This document shows, in pieces, positions 34,588 to 43,564 of a DNA stretch of 47,974 nucleotides. How positions within the stretch are numbered: the first letter of the stretch is position 1; each line of letters opens with the position of its first letter. Origin of the DNA: an uncultured Synergistales bacterium. GTDB taxonomy: Bacteria > Synergistota > Synergistia > Synergistales > Aminobacteriaceae. The DNA is taken from positions 1 to 47,974 of the forward strand of contig CAJOEW010000003.1 of assembly GCA_905233525.1 (NCBI GenBank), given 5' to 3'. A model generated the notes under the pieces. The model had not been told where the DNA came from. It saw nothing but the letters and a program-made list of their open reading frames with translations, and searched no databases. The position numbers were made by a program, and so were the translations under genes.

Positions 34588-37500
34588 ATGCCCATTTTTA
34601 ATTTTTATATGCAGCACGTTAAAGGTTATAGAAATTCAAGACTCATAAATTTTTTCATGACTCCGTTTTCATGGCTTAATGCTTTTATGGTTGCAATAAT
34701 TGATTTTTTGCGCGCGCATGGCCTGTTAAAAACTGATGAGCCGCCGTTACCTCTTATAAGCGTAGGAAATTTAACATACGGCGGTACAAATAAAACTCCG
34801 TTCGTTGAAATGCTCGCCGAATATATGCTGTCACGAAATATTAAAACCGGAATAGTTACACGCGGCTATACTGGTAAAAATCACGGCGTAATAATTATTT
34901 ACAACGGCGAAGGCGATCGAAATCTTACAGGCGATGAACCGTTATTATTATCGCGCCGGCTTCCTGATGTTCCTGTAGCTGTTGCAAAAAAACGCCTTGA
35001 CGGAATAATTGAGCTTAAAAAATTAGGCTGTGAACTCGTTATAGCTGATGACGCTTTTCAACATAAAAATTTATCGCGCGATGTTGATATTGTTTTAATT
35101 GATTCGACTTGTCCATTTGGATCCGGTAAATTGATTCCTGCCGGTATTCTTCGTGAAAAAATAAGCTCTTTATCCCGCGCTTCAATGGTCGTTTTAACAA
35201 AAACAGATCAAACCAGCCAGGATAATATAAAAAATTTACACGCCGTCATTGAAAAATATATTGCGCCTGAAAAAATATTCACGTCAATAATTAAAAATGA
35301 CGGCTGGATTTTAAACGGTACTGATAAAATTCCTGAACATGATTCTAAAATATTTGCCTTCTCAGCTATAGGGAATCCTGAAAGTTTTATAATATCTTTA
35401 AAAAAATACGGCTTCATTGTTACAGGAATAAAAAATTTTACGGATCATCATAAATATAATTCTAAAGATCTCGAAAATTTATACTCACTCGCTAAAAACT
35501 CAAACGCTGATTTTATGACGTGTACTGAAAAGGATTTATATAATTTGCCTGACGAATGGCCAATAAAAGAAATTCCATTGATAACGCCGAAAATTAAAAC
35601 GCTCATAAATTCACCTGAAAAATTTTTTTATACGCTGACACAAAATTTAAAGCCTAAGATCGTAATCGCTTCAAATGGTTTTGGTGAAGACGCTATAGGA
35701 GTCGTTTTAGCTAAGAAGTTACGCGAAAAATTGCCGAACGCTGAAATTTTAGCCTTTCCATTAGTTGGAGCCGGTGACGCTTATAAAAAATCAGGTTTTG
35801 AGATTCGTTCAGCTTTATCGCTCACGCCTTCAGGAGGTGTTTTAAAATACAGCCTTAAAGATTTATTAGGCGATATGCGTTCAGGATTATTAAGAGATGT
35901 CAGGGCGCAATTAAATGACTGGAAAAAATTAGCTCACAAAATCAGAACACCTATATGCGCCGGCGATGTATATTTGCTGCTTCATACTCTTTGGGGATCT
36001 GGTGCGAGACCTGTTTTTATGGCGACGGCTAAGACTGTATATTTGAGCGGCCATTGGAGATTAGAGCGTGCGTTGATAAATAAATTCACGTTGAAAACTT
36101 GGGCGCGCGATCAGGAAAGTGCGGACGAACTTGGAGCAAAGGCATTATATACAGGTAATCCCATAATGGATATTTTATACGAGGGCGATAACGAAAAATT
36201 ATTATCAAACGATCGCGAGATATTATTATTACCAGGCAGCAGAGCGCGAGCTTTGAAGGACGTAAAATTATTATTAGACACGGCAATTATTATCAGACAT
36301 GAGCGCGAATTAAATTTCAGAATGGTTTTAGCACCTACGATCGATTTTGACGAGTTCATAAAATCCTGTAAAGATTACGGCTGGGATTTTGACGGCTCTT
36401 CAAACGAATTGACACACGGCGCAATAAGAATCGAACTCACGACGCAGTCAATTGCTTCAGCTTCGAACGGTATAAAAATTTTAATCGGACTAGGAGGCAC
36501 AGCTAATCAATTATGCGCAGGCTTGGGCATTCCTGTAATTTCGATTGATGAAAAAGGTAAACGCGTCCAAAAAAAATTATTAGGCGATGCTGAAATTCTC
36601 GTAAAACCTTCAGCTGATGAGCTTGCTGGAAACGCATTAAAAATTATTGATGACGAGGCGTTATATAAATTCATGAGTGAAGCAGGTAAAAAACGTATGG
36701 GACATCCAGGAGCGCTTGACGGTATTGTAAATTATGTATGTGAAAATTTGGGCTGGGACATTCGCGAAAATGTTTACTGCAAATTAAAAACAGACTCGAA
36801 TATAAAAAAAGATGTCTTGATTGAGAGTCAAATAATATCAAATTTAAAAACAGGCTCAAAAATTCAGCGCGTCATAAATTTTGATGATATCGACTCGACA
36901 AACGAATACGCAAAAAAAATTTCATTGGAAGGCGCTTCACATGGAACACTTATAACGGCCAATCATCAAACAGCAGGCAAAGGAAGACACGGACATAAAT
37001 TTGAGTCGCCGGCCGGAACTGGTTTATATATGAGTTTGATAACGTGTCCGAAATTTGATGAAGCCGGAAATTTTCAAATGATGACGATCGCTGCGGCTGT
37101 AGCTGTTTGTAAATCTATCGAAGATTTGACCAGCCTGAAACCTGTAATAAAATGGGTGAACGATGTATATTTAAACAATAAAAAAATTTGCGGTATATTA
37201 ACAGAAGCCGTAAATAATCCCGATAAAAATGAGCTTGTTAGCATTGTAACGGGAATCGGTGTTAACATATCAACAAAGAAATTTGAAGCTGATATAGCCG
37301 GCTCAATAATGGATAATGAAAATATAAAGCCTTTCGATCGTAATGAACTGGCTGCGAAAATAGCTGATTATCTCATTGATTACGCAGAAGATCTTTCAAA
37401 TCATGAGCTGATAAATTTTTATAGATCGCGTTCATTTTTGTTAGGTCATAAAATAAAATTCATGCGAGGCGATCAAGAATTTCAAGCTGAAGCGGTTGAT

Positions 37501-37596
37501 ATTAACAGTGACGGCGGATTGATCATTAAAAATTTTGACGGTTCAAACGAGATTTTGAGATCAGGCGAAGTATTTTTGATACGTCCAGCAGAATAA
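34588..37596 (+). CDS. Three-domain fusion: LpxK, LpxB-like glycosyltransferase, BirA
   Basis: One uninterrupted frame of 1002 residues. Residues 1-340: tetraacyldisaccharide 4'-kinase LpxK, with an N-terminal membrane helix, P-loop GNLTYGGTNKTP (60-71; family has GGTGKTP) and DDAFQH (154-159; family DDGFQH). Residues about 355-725: LpxB-related domain of the TIGR03492 type (VIASNGFGEDAIG, LLPGSRARALKD, IGLGGTANQLCAGLG). Residues about 758-1002: biotin protein ligase BirA without HTH (DDIDSTNEYAK, TAGKGRHGHKFESP, KWVNDVYLNNKKICGIL). LpxK phosphorylates the lipid A precursor; BirA biotinylates carboxylases. The AAAGGA site is 24 bases from the ATG, so the exact start is uncertain. bioY follows by 39 bases. 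Confidence 0.85.
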   Translation: MPIFNFYMQHVKGYRNSRLINFFMTPFSWLNAFMVAIIDFLRAHGLLKTDEPPLPLISVGNLTYGGTNKTPFVEMLAEYMLSRNIKTGIVTRGYTGKNHGVIIIYNGEGDRNLTGDEPLLLSRRLPDVPVAVAKKRLDGIIELKKLGCELVIADDAFQHKNLSRDVDIVLIDSTCPFGSGKLIPAGILREKISSLSRASMVVLTKTDQTSQDNIKNLHAVIEKYIAPEKIFTSIIKNDGWILNGTDKIPEHDSKIFAFSAIGNPESFIISLKKYGFIVTGIKNFTDHHKYNSKDLENLYSLAKNSNADFMTCTEKDLYNLPDEWPIKEIPLITPKIKTLINSPEKFFYTLTQNLKPKIVIASNGFGEDAIGVVLAKKLREKLPNAEILAFPLVGAGDAYKKSGFEIRSALSLTPSGGVLKYSLKDLLGDMRSGLLRDVRAQLNDWKKLAHKIRTPICAGDVYLLLHTLWGSGARPVFMATAKTVYLSGHWRLERALINKFTLKTWARDQESADELGAKALYTGNPIMDILYEGDNEKLLSNDREILLLPGSRARALKDVKLLLDTAIIIRHERELNFRMVLAPTIDFDEFIKSCKDYGWDFDGSSNELTHGAIRIELTTQSIASASNGIKILIGLGGTANQLCAGLGIPVISIDEKGKRVQKKLLGDAEILVKPSADELAGNALKIIDDEALYKFMSEAGKKRMGHPGALDGIVNYVCENLGWDIRENVYCKLKTDSNIKKDVLIESQIISNLKTGSKIQRVINFDDIDSTNEYAKKISLEGASHGTLITANHQTAGKGRHGHKFESPAGTGLYMSLITCPKFDEAGNFQMMTIAAAVAVCKSIEDLTSLKPVIKWVNDVYLNNKKICGILTEAVNNPDKNELVSIVTGIGVNISTKKFEADIAGSIMDNENIKPFDRNELAAKIADYLIDYAEDLSNHELINFYRSRSFLLGHKIKFMRGDQEFQAEAVDINSDGGLIIKNFDGSNEILRSGEVFLIRPAE

Positions 37597-37635
37597 TAAA
37601 TATTTAAAAATTTCACGGAGGTTATTTATTTAAAC

Positions 37636-38166
37636 ATGACTAAGAAAATTTCATTATGTGCATTATTTGCGGCTCTTATTGCAATTGGAACGAGGATAAT
37701 TATACCAACGCCGTTATTACCTCTTACGCTTCAGACGTTCATGGTAATTTTAGCCGGCTTAATTTTAGGGAAGAAGTTAGGCGCGTTTTCAGTAAGTGTA
37801 TATGTAATAGCAGGTTTAGCAGGTTTACCGGTGTTTACTCAGGGCGGCGGCTTAGGTTATATTTTTCATCCTACGTTCGGTTATACGGTGAGTTTTATTT
37901 TTGGCGCGTGGCTTGCAGGATTCATAGCAGAGAAATTAAAAACCAGTGTAACAAATTTATTTATAGCCGGATTTTCAGCAATAGTTTTAATTTACGCAAT
38001 AGGAATCCCGTATTATTATTTGGCTGCACGTTTCTACACAGGCAATATATTAGCGGCTCGGACGTTGTTAATTTATTTTGTGTTGATGCCGTTGCCTGGA
38101 GATATTATCAAATGTTTAGCGGCGGCCATATTTGTAACGAAGCTTAAAAAATTCCAAGTCCAATAA
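37636..38166 (+). CDS. bioY: Biotin transporter BioY
   Basis: 176 residues, six membrane spans. The BioY landmarks are PTPLLPLTLQTFMVILAGLI near the start, VYVIAGLAGLPVFTQGGGLG, the substrate-site block GYIFHPTFGYTVSFI, and LPGDIIKCLAAA near the end. Binds biotin and imports it, alone or as the S component of an ECF transporter. GGAGG is about 15 bases before the ATG. Directly after the fusion gene that ends in BirA, so biotin uptake and attachment are linked. A 163-residue frame overlapping in another phase has no support. Confidence 0.9.
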   Translation: MTKKISLCALFAALIAIGTRIIIPTPLLPLTLQTFMVILAGLILGKKLGAFSVSVYVIAGLAGLPVFTQGGGLGYIFHPTFGYTVSFIFGAWLAGFIAEKLKTSVTNLFIAGFSAIVLIYAIGIPYYYLAARFYTGNILAARTLLIYFVLMPLPGDIIKCLAAAIFVTKLKKFQVQ

Positions 38167-38208
38167 TTTTCACGAGTATATAAAAAATACGTAAGCAGCT
38201 TTTCATGA

Positions 38209-38236
38209 TTGACAAGGCGATGCAAATTTTTTTAAT
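38209..38236 (+). promoter_or_regulatory. Possible promoter for dapF
   Basis: TTGACA (38209-38214), a 16-base gap, and TTTAAT (38231-38236). A second candidate -10, TATAAT at 38260-38265, lacks a -35. Both are within 105 bases of the dapF ATG. Confidence 0.4.
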
Positions 38237-38310
38237 CCGCGTGGTTTTTCAAGAGATATTATAATTTGTATTGAACTCATTGCTGAATCACGAAGGAGGA
38301 TTTTTTAACA

Positions 38311-39132
38311 ATGCACTTCACAAAAATGCAAGGCTGCGGAAATGATTATGTATATGTAAATTGTTTTGAACCTGAGAATAAAAATATTAAAGAGCCTGAA
38401 AAATTAGCACAAATAATTTCAGATAGACATTTCGGAGTTGGGAGCGACGGCCTGATTTTAATCGAGCCTTCAAATAAAGCTGACGCATTCATGAACATGT
38501 TTAACGCCGACGGATCAAAAGCTATGATGTGCGGAAACGGCATTCGGTGTACGGCGAAATATATTTATGATCACGGCATAGTCCAAGGCTCGCGCAAAAA
38601 AGTTGACATTGATACCAGGGCAGGCGTTAAAAATATTGAGCTTGATATTGTTAATAATAAAGTCGTTTCAGCTACAGTTGATATGGGTATAGCAAAACTA
38701 TCAAGCGATCTTCCTGAAGATATATTTATAAAGAACATGGCTTTGAAATTTATTGGTGTTGATATTGGTAATCCGCACGCCGTGTATTTTCTGGAGGATA
38801 ACGGAATTTTAACAGGACTTGATTATATGCCGATGGGAAAATGTTTTGAGAATCATGCGAGATTTCCTGATCGTGTTAATTCTGAATTTATCGAAATTAT
38901 GTCGCGCGATGAAATAAAAATGCGTGTTTGGGAACGTGGAAGCGGTGAGACATTTGCGTGCGGTACTGGTGCAGCAGCTTCGGCTTTTGCAGGATTCAGC
39001 GCAGGAAAATTAAATAATGAAGTGCTTGTGCATTTATTGGGCGGAGATTTAAAAATAAAAATAATGCCTGATAATCGTTGTTATATGACAGGGCCGGCAG
39101 TCGAAGTTTTTGAGGGCGATTTTGATTATTAA
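38311..39132 (+). CDS. dapF: Diaminopimelate epimerase
   Basis: 273 residues. The two catalytic Cys are in MMCGNGIRC (near residue 73) and FACGTGAAASAFA (near residue 218). Also NDYVYVNCF at the start and GNPHAVYF in the middle. Converts LL- to meso-diaminopimelate, the step before lysine and the DAP cross-link of Gram-negative type peptidoglycan. GGAGG is 11 bases before the ATG. Convergent with argD; a long hairpin separates them. Confidence 0.95.
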   Translation: MHFTKMQGCGNDYVYVNCFEPENKNIKEPEKLAQIISDRHFGVGSDGLILIEPSNKADAFMNMFNADGSKAMMCGNGIRCTAKYIYDHGIVQGSRKKVDIDTRAGVKNIELDIVNNKVVSATVDMGIAKLSSDLPEDIFIKNMALKFIGVDIGNPHAVYFLEDNGILTGLDYMPMGKCFENHARFPDRVNSEFIEIMSRDEIKMRVWERGSGETFACGTGAAASAFAGFSAGKLNNEVLVHLLGGDLKIKIMPDNRCYMTGPAVEVFEGDFDY

Positions 39133-39170
39133 ACGTCTCACGCCCTCGCAACTTGTAATCAAAAATATTT

Positions 39171-39240
39171 ACGTTCTCAAAAAACTTTTACCTGCTGAAA
39201 ATTTGATCCGGCAGTTTGATTTTTTCGAGAACGTTTTTAA
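39171..39240. terminator. Bidirectional terminator between dapF and argD
   Basis: ACGTTCTC (39171-39178) and flanking A's pair with T's and GAGAACGT (39226-39233), and an inner CTGC/GCAG stem lies within. T-rich tracts follow in both directions. Ends dapF on the plus strand and argJ-argB-argD on the minus strand. Confidence 0.75.
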
Positions 39241-39243
39241 TTT

Positions 39244-40410
39244 TCAGGCTTCACAGGCTTTTATAATCACTTCACCAGCGCGTTTTAATAAATCCTCTGG
39301 AATATTTACAGCCGGTAATAGTCTGATCCTGTCTTTAGCTGTTAAGCATAATACGCCGTCGTTTATACATGCTTTCACAACGTCAGAAGCCTTTTTATTT
39401 TTTGGCTTGATACCTAACATTAAACCGATTCCTGCCACGTCATCAATACCTTTTGAATTTACAAGCATGTTACGTAACATTTCGCCTTTACGAGTAACTT
39501 CAGATAATAATTTTTCGTCGATCCTGTTAAGAATATTACAAGCTCCTGCACATACAACGGGATTACCTCCAAATGTTGAGCCGTTGTCGCCTGGTTTGAA
39601 AACGTCTTTTAATTTTTCGCTCAACATTGTTACACCGATAGGAAGTCCTCCGCCGATGCCCTTTGCTGTTGTAGCGATATCAGGTTTAAATCCGAAATGC
39701 TCATATGAAAATAATTTACCTGTTCTGCCGTTGCCTGTTTGTACTTCGTCGATTACTAATAATATATTTTTATGAGCCTCGAGGAATTTTTTAAGATCAT
39801 CAGCAAATTTTTTATCAAGAGGAATAACGCCGCCCTCACCCTGAATACATTCGATCATTATTGCGGCGGTCTTATTCTCGCTGCATAATTTTTCGATCTC
39901 GTTTATATCCTGGTTAGCGTGTAAAAATCCTGGTGTCAAAGGCTGAAATAATTCGTGATAATGATCTTGGCCTGTTGCTGCGAGATCTGTTAATGTCCTG
40001 CCGTGAAAACTGTTCCATAAAGTTATTATCTTGTAATAATCTGCGCCGTTATTTTCAGCTGAATATTTTCTCGCGGCTTTTATGGCACATTCATTTGATT
40101 CAGCGCCGGAATTTGAAAAAAATATTTTGCTCATTCCTGTACGTTTGCATAATAATTCAGCTAGTTTAATACACGGCTCATTGTAATATAAGTTTGATGT
40201 GTGCTGAATTTTGCTTAACTGGTCTGTAACAGCGTTGCGCCATTCTTCATCAGCTACACCGAATAAATTAACGCCTATACCGGTTCCGAGATCAATATAT
40301 TCTTTACCGTTAGAATCTTGAATTAACGAGCCTTTACCTTTAACGAGATCAAGCTCAAAACGCGCGTAAGTACCTGCTATATATTTTTTATCGTCTTCAA
40401 AAATTTGCAT
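39244..40410 (-). CDS. argD: Acetylornithine aminotransferase
   Basis: 388 residues, PLP fold type I, class III. Landmarks: YIDLGTGIGVNLFG, FFSNSGAESNECAIKAA, SFHGRTL, LLVIDEVQTGNGRTGKLFSYEHFG, and the PLP-binding Lys in TTAKGIGGGLPIG. Converts N-acetylglutamate semialdehyde to N-acetylornithine; some also act on succinyl-DAP or GABA. Third gene of argJ-argB-argD, 20 bases after argB. The ATG is 17 bases after GGAG, longer than ideal. Confidence 0.92.
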   Translation of the reverse strand: MQIFEDDKKYIAGTYARFELDLVKGKGSLIQDSNGKEYIDLGTGIGVNLFGVADEEWRNAVTDQLSKIQHTSNLYYNEPCIKLAELLCKRTGMSKIFFSNSGAESNECAIKAARKYSAENNGADYYKIITLWNSFHGRTLTDLAATGQDHYHELFQPLTPGFLHANQDINEIEKLCSENKTAAIMIECIQGEGGVIPLDKKFADDLKKFLEAHKNILLVIDEVQTGNGRTGKLFSYEHFGFKPDIATTAKGIGGGLPIGVTMLSEKLKDVFKPGDNGSTFGGNPVVCAGACNILNRIDEKLLSEVTRKGEMLRNMLVNSKGIDDVAGIGLMLGIKPKNKKASDVVKACINDGVLCLTAKDRIRLLPAVNIPEDLLKRAGEVIIKACEA

Positions 40411-40430
40411 GATAAAAATTTTTCACACTC

Positions 40431-41264
40431 CTATTTTTTAATTAACGTTCCTGCGCCTTCATCTGTCAACAATTCTATTAAAAGCGCGTGAGGCGTTTTA
40501 CCGTTGATTATGATTACGTTTTTAACTCCGAGCCTTACAGCTTCGATACAGCATTCGACTTTCGGGATCATGCCTTCGGAGATAATGCCTTTTGAAAATA
40601 ATTGCGAGGCTTCATTTAAATTAAGTTCATGAATAAGCGTATCAGGATCATTTTTATCGCGTAATATTCCGGGTGTGTCAGTCATCATTATCAAGCGTTC
40701 AGCCTTCAAAGATCCTGCGATATAAGCTGCTGCCGTGTCGCCGTTAATATTATAAATGCTGCCGTCAGAATTTCGCGCTATAGTTGAAATTACAGGAATA
40801 TAATTTTTTTCGAGCAAGTCCAGAATAATTTGATTATTGATCTTTGTGATATTGCCTACAAAACCGAGCTTAGGATTTTTTACAGTTGCTTCGATCAAAT
40901 TTCCGTCAATACCTGATAATCCTACAGCGTGCGATCCTTGAAGCTCAAGTAAATTAACGAGAGTCTTATTTATTTTGCCGGCTAAAACCATTTGAACGAT
41001 CTCAATCATTTCATTGTCAGTAACTCTCAAGCCGTCGACGAAGTCAGGAATTTTCCCGAGGCGTTTTGTCATTTGGCTGATCTCAGGGCCTCCACCGTGA
41101 ATTAAAACAACTTTAACACCGACGAGCCGCAATAAAGCTATATCTTTCATAACGCCGGCTTCATCTGACATAGCATGGCCGCCGTATTTTATAGCTACGA
41201 TTTTGCCTGAATATTTTTTTATATATGGAAGAGCTTGCGTCAAAATTTCAGCTTGGCTGCTCAC
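40431..41264 (-). CDS. argB: Acetylglutamate kinase
   Basis: 277 residues, amino acid kinase family. KYGGHAMSD near the start, LIHGGGPEIS, SGIDGNLIEA, TIARNSDGSIYNINGDTAAA, and a C-terminal KVECCIEAVRLGV block. Phosphorylates N-acetylglutamate. GTG start overlapping the argJ stop by four bases (GTGA), so translation is coupled. Confidence 0.95.
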   Translation of the reverse strand: MSSQAEILTQALPYIKKYSGKIVAIKYGGHAMSDEAGVMKDIALLRLVGVKVVLIHGGGPEISQMTKRLGKIPDFVDGLRVTDNEMIEIVQMVLAGKINKTLVNLLELQGSHAVGLSGIDGNLIEATVKNPKLGFVGNITKINNQIILDLLEKNYIPVISTIARNSDGSIYNINGDTAAAYIAGSLKAERLIMMTDTPGILRDKNDPDTLIHELNLNEASQLFSKGIISEGMIPKVECCIEAVRLGVKNVIIINGKTPHALLIELLTDEGAGTLIKK

Positions 41265-42487
41265 GATCTATAACTCCCGTTTATTTTCACATAATCATAA
41301 GTGAGGTCGCATCCCCATGCAGTGGCAGAAGCATTACCTAAATTTAAGTTTACGAGAATTTCGATCTCTTTTTCGTTTAAAACTTGTTTAGCAAAATCTT
41401 CAGAGAAATTTAAGCCGGTGCCGTTCTTACAAACTTCAACCTCGCCTGCCGGACTTCTGAATGTTACATCAACTTTCAAGGGATCGATCTGAACTCCGCT
41501 GTAACCTAATGCGCAAAGAACTCTTCCCCAATTTGCGTCAGCTCCGAACATTGCAGCCTTGAATAAATTTGAACATATAACACTTTTCGCAGCGGTCTTA
41601 GCTGAGTCATGATCTTGAGCGCCTGTAATTTTACACTCTAATAATCTCGTAGCTCCTTCACCGTCTGAAGCGATCGTACGTGATAATTTGACGAGAATTT
41701 TATTTAAAGCTTCGCAGAAAATATCAAAATTTTCTCCATCGGAATTTATCAAATCATTTTCAGCCATTCCATTAGCCATAATAACAGCCATGTCATTTGT
41801 AGATGTGTCGCCGTCAATGCTGATCATATTGAAAGTTTCAGGGACTTGCATAGATAAAGCTTTCTGCAAATATTCGCCTGTTATAGCAACATCGCTGGTA
41901 ATAAATACAAGCATTGTGGCCATATTCGGATGAATCATTCCGCTTCCTTTTGCAATGCCTCCTATATGACAAACAGAACCGCCTATATTAAATTCTATAG
42001 CAGCTTCTTTTTTAATCGTGTCTGTCGTCATAATTGCTTCTGCTGCTGAGTCATTGCCTTGCTGTGAATTTTCGAGACCTGATACAAGCTCATGAATACC
42101 ATTTTTAATCGGCTCGATACTTAATTGCTGTCCGATTATTCCTGTTGAGCCTACGATTACTTTTGACGGATCAATATTCAGAGCTTCGGCGGCAAGATTG
42201 CACATTTGTTGAGCTATTTCGATTCCGTCAGCGTTACAGGTATTTGCATAACCGCTATTGCAAATTACAGCCTGTGAAATATTTTGGCTGGCTTCTATAT
42301 TATTTTTTGTAACAGTAAGCGGCGCGCCTTTTACAAGATTAGTTGTATATGTTGCTGCTGATGAAGCTGGTACTGTGCTAAATATTAAAGCGAGATCTTT
42401 TTTGTCGCGTCCTTTTCTGATGCCGCAGTGAACGCCGTTCGCTGAAAAGCCTTTCGAAGCACAGACACCGCCTTGAATAAAATTCAT
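41261..42487 (-). CDS. argJ: Bifunctional ornithine acetyltransferase / N-acetylglutamate synthase
   Basis: 408 residues from the ATG at 42487, which has AGGAGG 11 bases upstream; the longer open frame to 42520 has none. The self-cleavage site is in HPNMATMLVF (between Ala and Thr), and SIDGDTSTND is the other family signature. CNSGYANTC and GADANWGRVLCALGYSG are also present. Moves the acetyl group from N-acetylornithine to glutamate, so the pathway is cyclic. Whether it also uses acetyl-CoA cannot be told. First gene of argJ-argB-argD. Confidence 0.93.
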   Translation of the reverse strand: MNFIQGGVCASKGFSANGVHCGIRKGRDKKDLALIFSTVPASSAATYTTNLVKGAPLTVTKNNIEASQNISQAVICNSGYANTCNADGIEIAQQMCNLAAEALNIDPSKVIVGSTGIIGQQLSIEPIKNGIHELVSGLENSQQGNDSAAEAIMTTDTIKKEAAIEFNIGGSVCHIGGIAKGSGMIHPNMATMLVFITSDVAITGEYLQKALSMQVPETFNMISIDGDTSTNDMAVIMANGMAENDLINSDGENFDIFCEALNKILVKLSRTIASDGEGATRLLECKITGAQDHDSAKTAAKSVICSNLFKAAMFGADANWGRVLCALGYSGVQIDPLKVDVTFRSPAGEVEVCKNGTGLNFSEDFAKQVLNEKEIEILVNLNLGNASATAWGCDLTYDYVKINGSYRS

Positions 42488-42544
42488 ACTTAAAAAAATC
42501 CTCCTGTTTAAAATTTTCAAACGAGATAATATAACAAATCAGCC

Positions 42545-42577
42545 TCAAAAATAAAAACCTCCGTCAATGAACGGAGG
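42545..42577 (-). terminator. Intrinsic terminator after argC
   Basis: CCTCCGT (42558-42564) pairs with ACGGAGG (42571-42577), six-base loop, followed on the minus strand by TTTTTATTTTT. It separates gdhA-argC from argJ-argB-argD, so the latter need a promoter of their own in the 42488-42557 gap. Confidence 0.8.
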
Positions 42578-42623
42578 CTGTAAAAAAAATCTATTAGGTA
42601 GACTGTGTGTTATGTTTTATGTC

Positions 42624-43541
42624 CTAAAAAACAAGTCCTTTTAATTCATCGGCGTTCATTAACAAATTCATATTCTGGACGGCTGCACCTGAAGCACCTT
42701 TACCCAAATTATCAAAGCGTGCTGTCAAAATAACTCGCTCATCATTACCGAACACAGATATAATTAAATCGTCTCGTCCTGATAATTCATTAGCGTAAAC
42801 GAAATTTTTATCATACGATTGAATTTTAACGAGGCCGGAATTTTCAGGATAATAATTTTTATAAGCTGATACGATCTCTTTAACGCGTGTATCAAACAAC
42901 GGTACAGTAACCTGCATACCGGAATAATAATCAGCTACAACAGGACAGAATACAGGCGCATTACCAAGACCGCAAATAATTTTCATTTCCGGTAAATGTT
43001 TATGCTCTTGCGATAATCCATAAAGAGCAGGCGATTTTAAAAGCTCATCACGATTTTGATCATTATATTGAGCGATCATCTTTTTACCGCCACCGGAATA
43101 TCCAGTTAACGAGAAACAGCTCAAACGCTCGCTTGAATTTATAACGCCTTGCTCTACCAGCGGAGCGATCAGCGAAATAAAGCCTGTAGCATGACAGCCA
43201 GGATTAGCGATACGTTTAGAAGCCTTTATTTTTTCACGCTGGCCTTTTAATTCAGGGAAGCCGTAAGCCCACCCTTTATCAACTCTATGAGCTGTAGATG
43301 TGTCGATTACGGCTGTGTGATTGTTATTTGCTTCGATTAGATTGACGGCCTCGATCGCTTCTTTATCGGGCAGGCACAAAAACGCGATATCAGAATTATT
43401 TAAAGCGTCCTGTCTTGCGTTAATATCTCTGCGTATATTCTCAGGCAATGTAATTAAATCTACGTCATCACGATTCGAGAGCCTTTCACGAATCCTCAAA
43501 CCTGTTGTACCTGAGCTGCCGTCAATAAAAATTTTAGTCAT
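42624..43541 (-). CDS. argC: N-acetyl-gamma-glutamyl-phosphate reductase (type 2)
   Basis: 305 residues, the shorter type 2 form. NADP-binding start MTKIFIDGSSGTTGLRIRER, catalytic Cys in NPGCHATGF, and SLTGYSGGGKKMI followed by LSQEHKHLPEM. Reduces N-acetylglutamyl phosphate to the semialdehyde, the step between ArgB and ArgD. Starts 23 bases after the gdhA stop, with no clear ribosome binding site, so it probably shares the gdhA transcript. A terminator follows. Confidence 0.92.
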   Translation of the reverse strand: MTKIFIDGSSGTTGLRIRERLSNRDDVDLITLPENIRRDINARQDALNNSDIAFLCLPDKEAIEAVNLIEANNNHTAVIDTSTAHRVDKGWAYGFPELKGQREKIKASKRIANPGCHATGFISLIAPLVEQGVINSSERLSCFSLTGYSGGGKKMIAQYNDQNRDELLKSPALYGLSQEHKHLPEMKIICGLGNAPVFCPVVADYYSGMQVTVPLFDTRVKEIVSAYKNYYPENSGLVKIQSYDKNFVYANELSGRDDLIISVFGNDERVILTARFDNLGKGASGAAVQNMNLLMNADELKGLVF

Positions 43542-43564
43542 ATCGTCTTGAAAAGATCCAAGCT

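Noticed and set aside
37656-38147. 163-residue ORF overlapping bioY in another frame
   Set aside because: Composition is odd (many Cys, Tyr, Arg and Phe), it has no ribosome binding site, and the BioY frame shows clear family motifs.
39110-39775. 221-residue plus-strand ORF overlapping the dapF end and antisense to argD
   Set aside because: It runs through the terminator hairpin and mirrors a well-conserved aminotransferase on the other strand.
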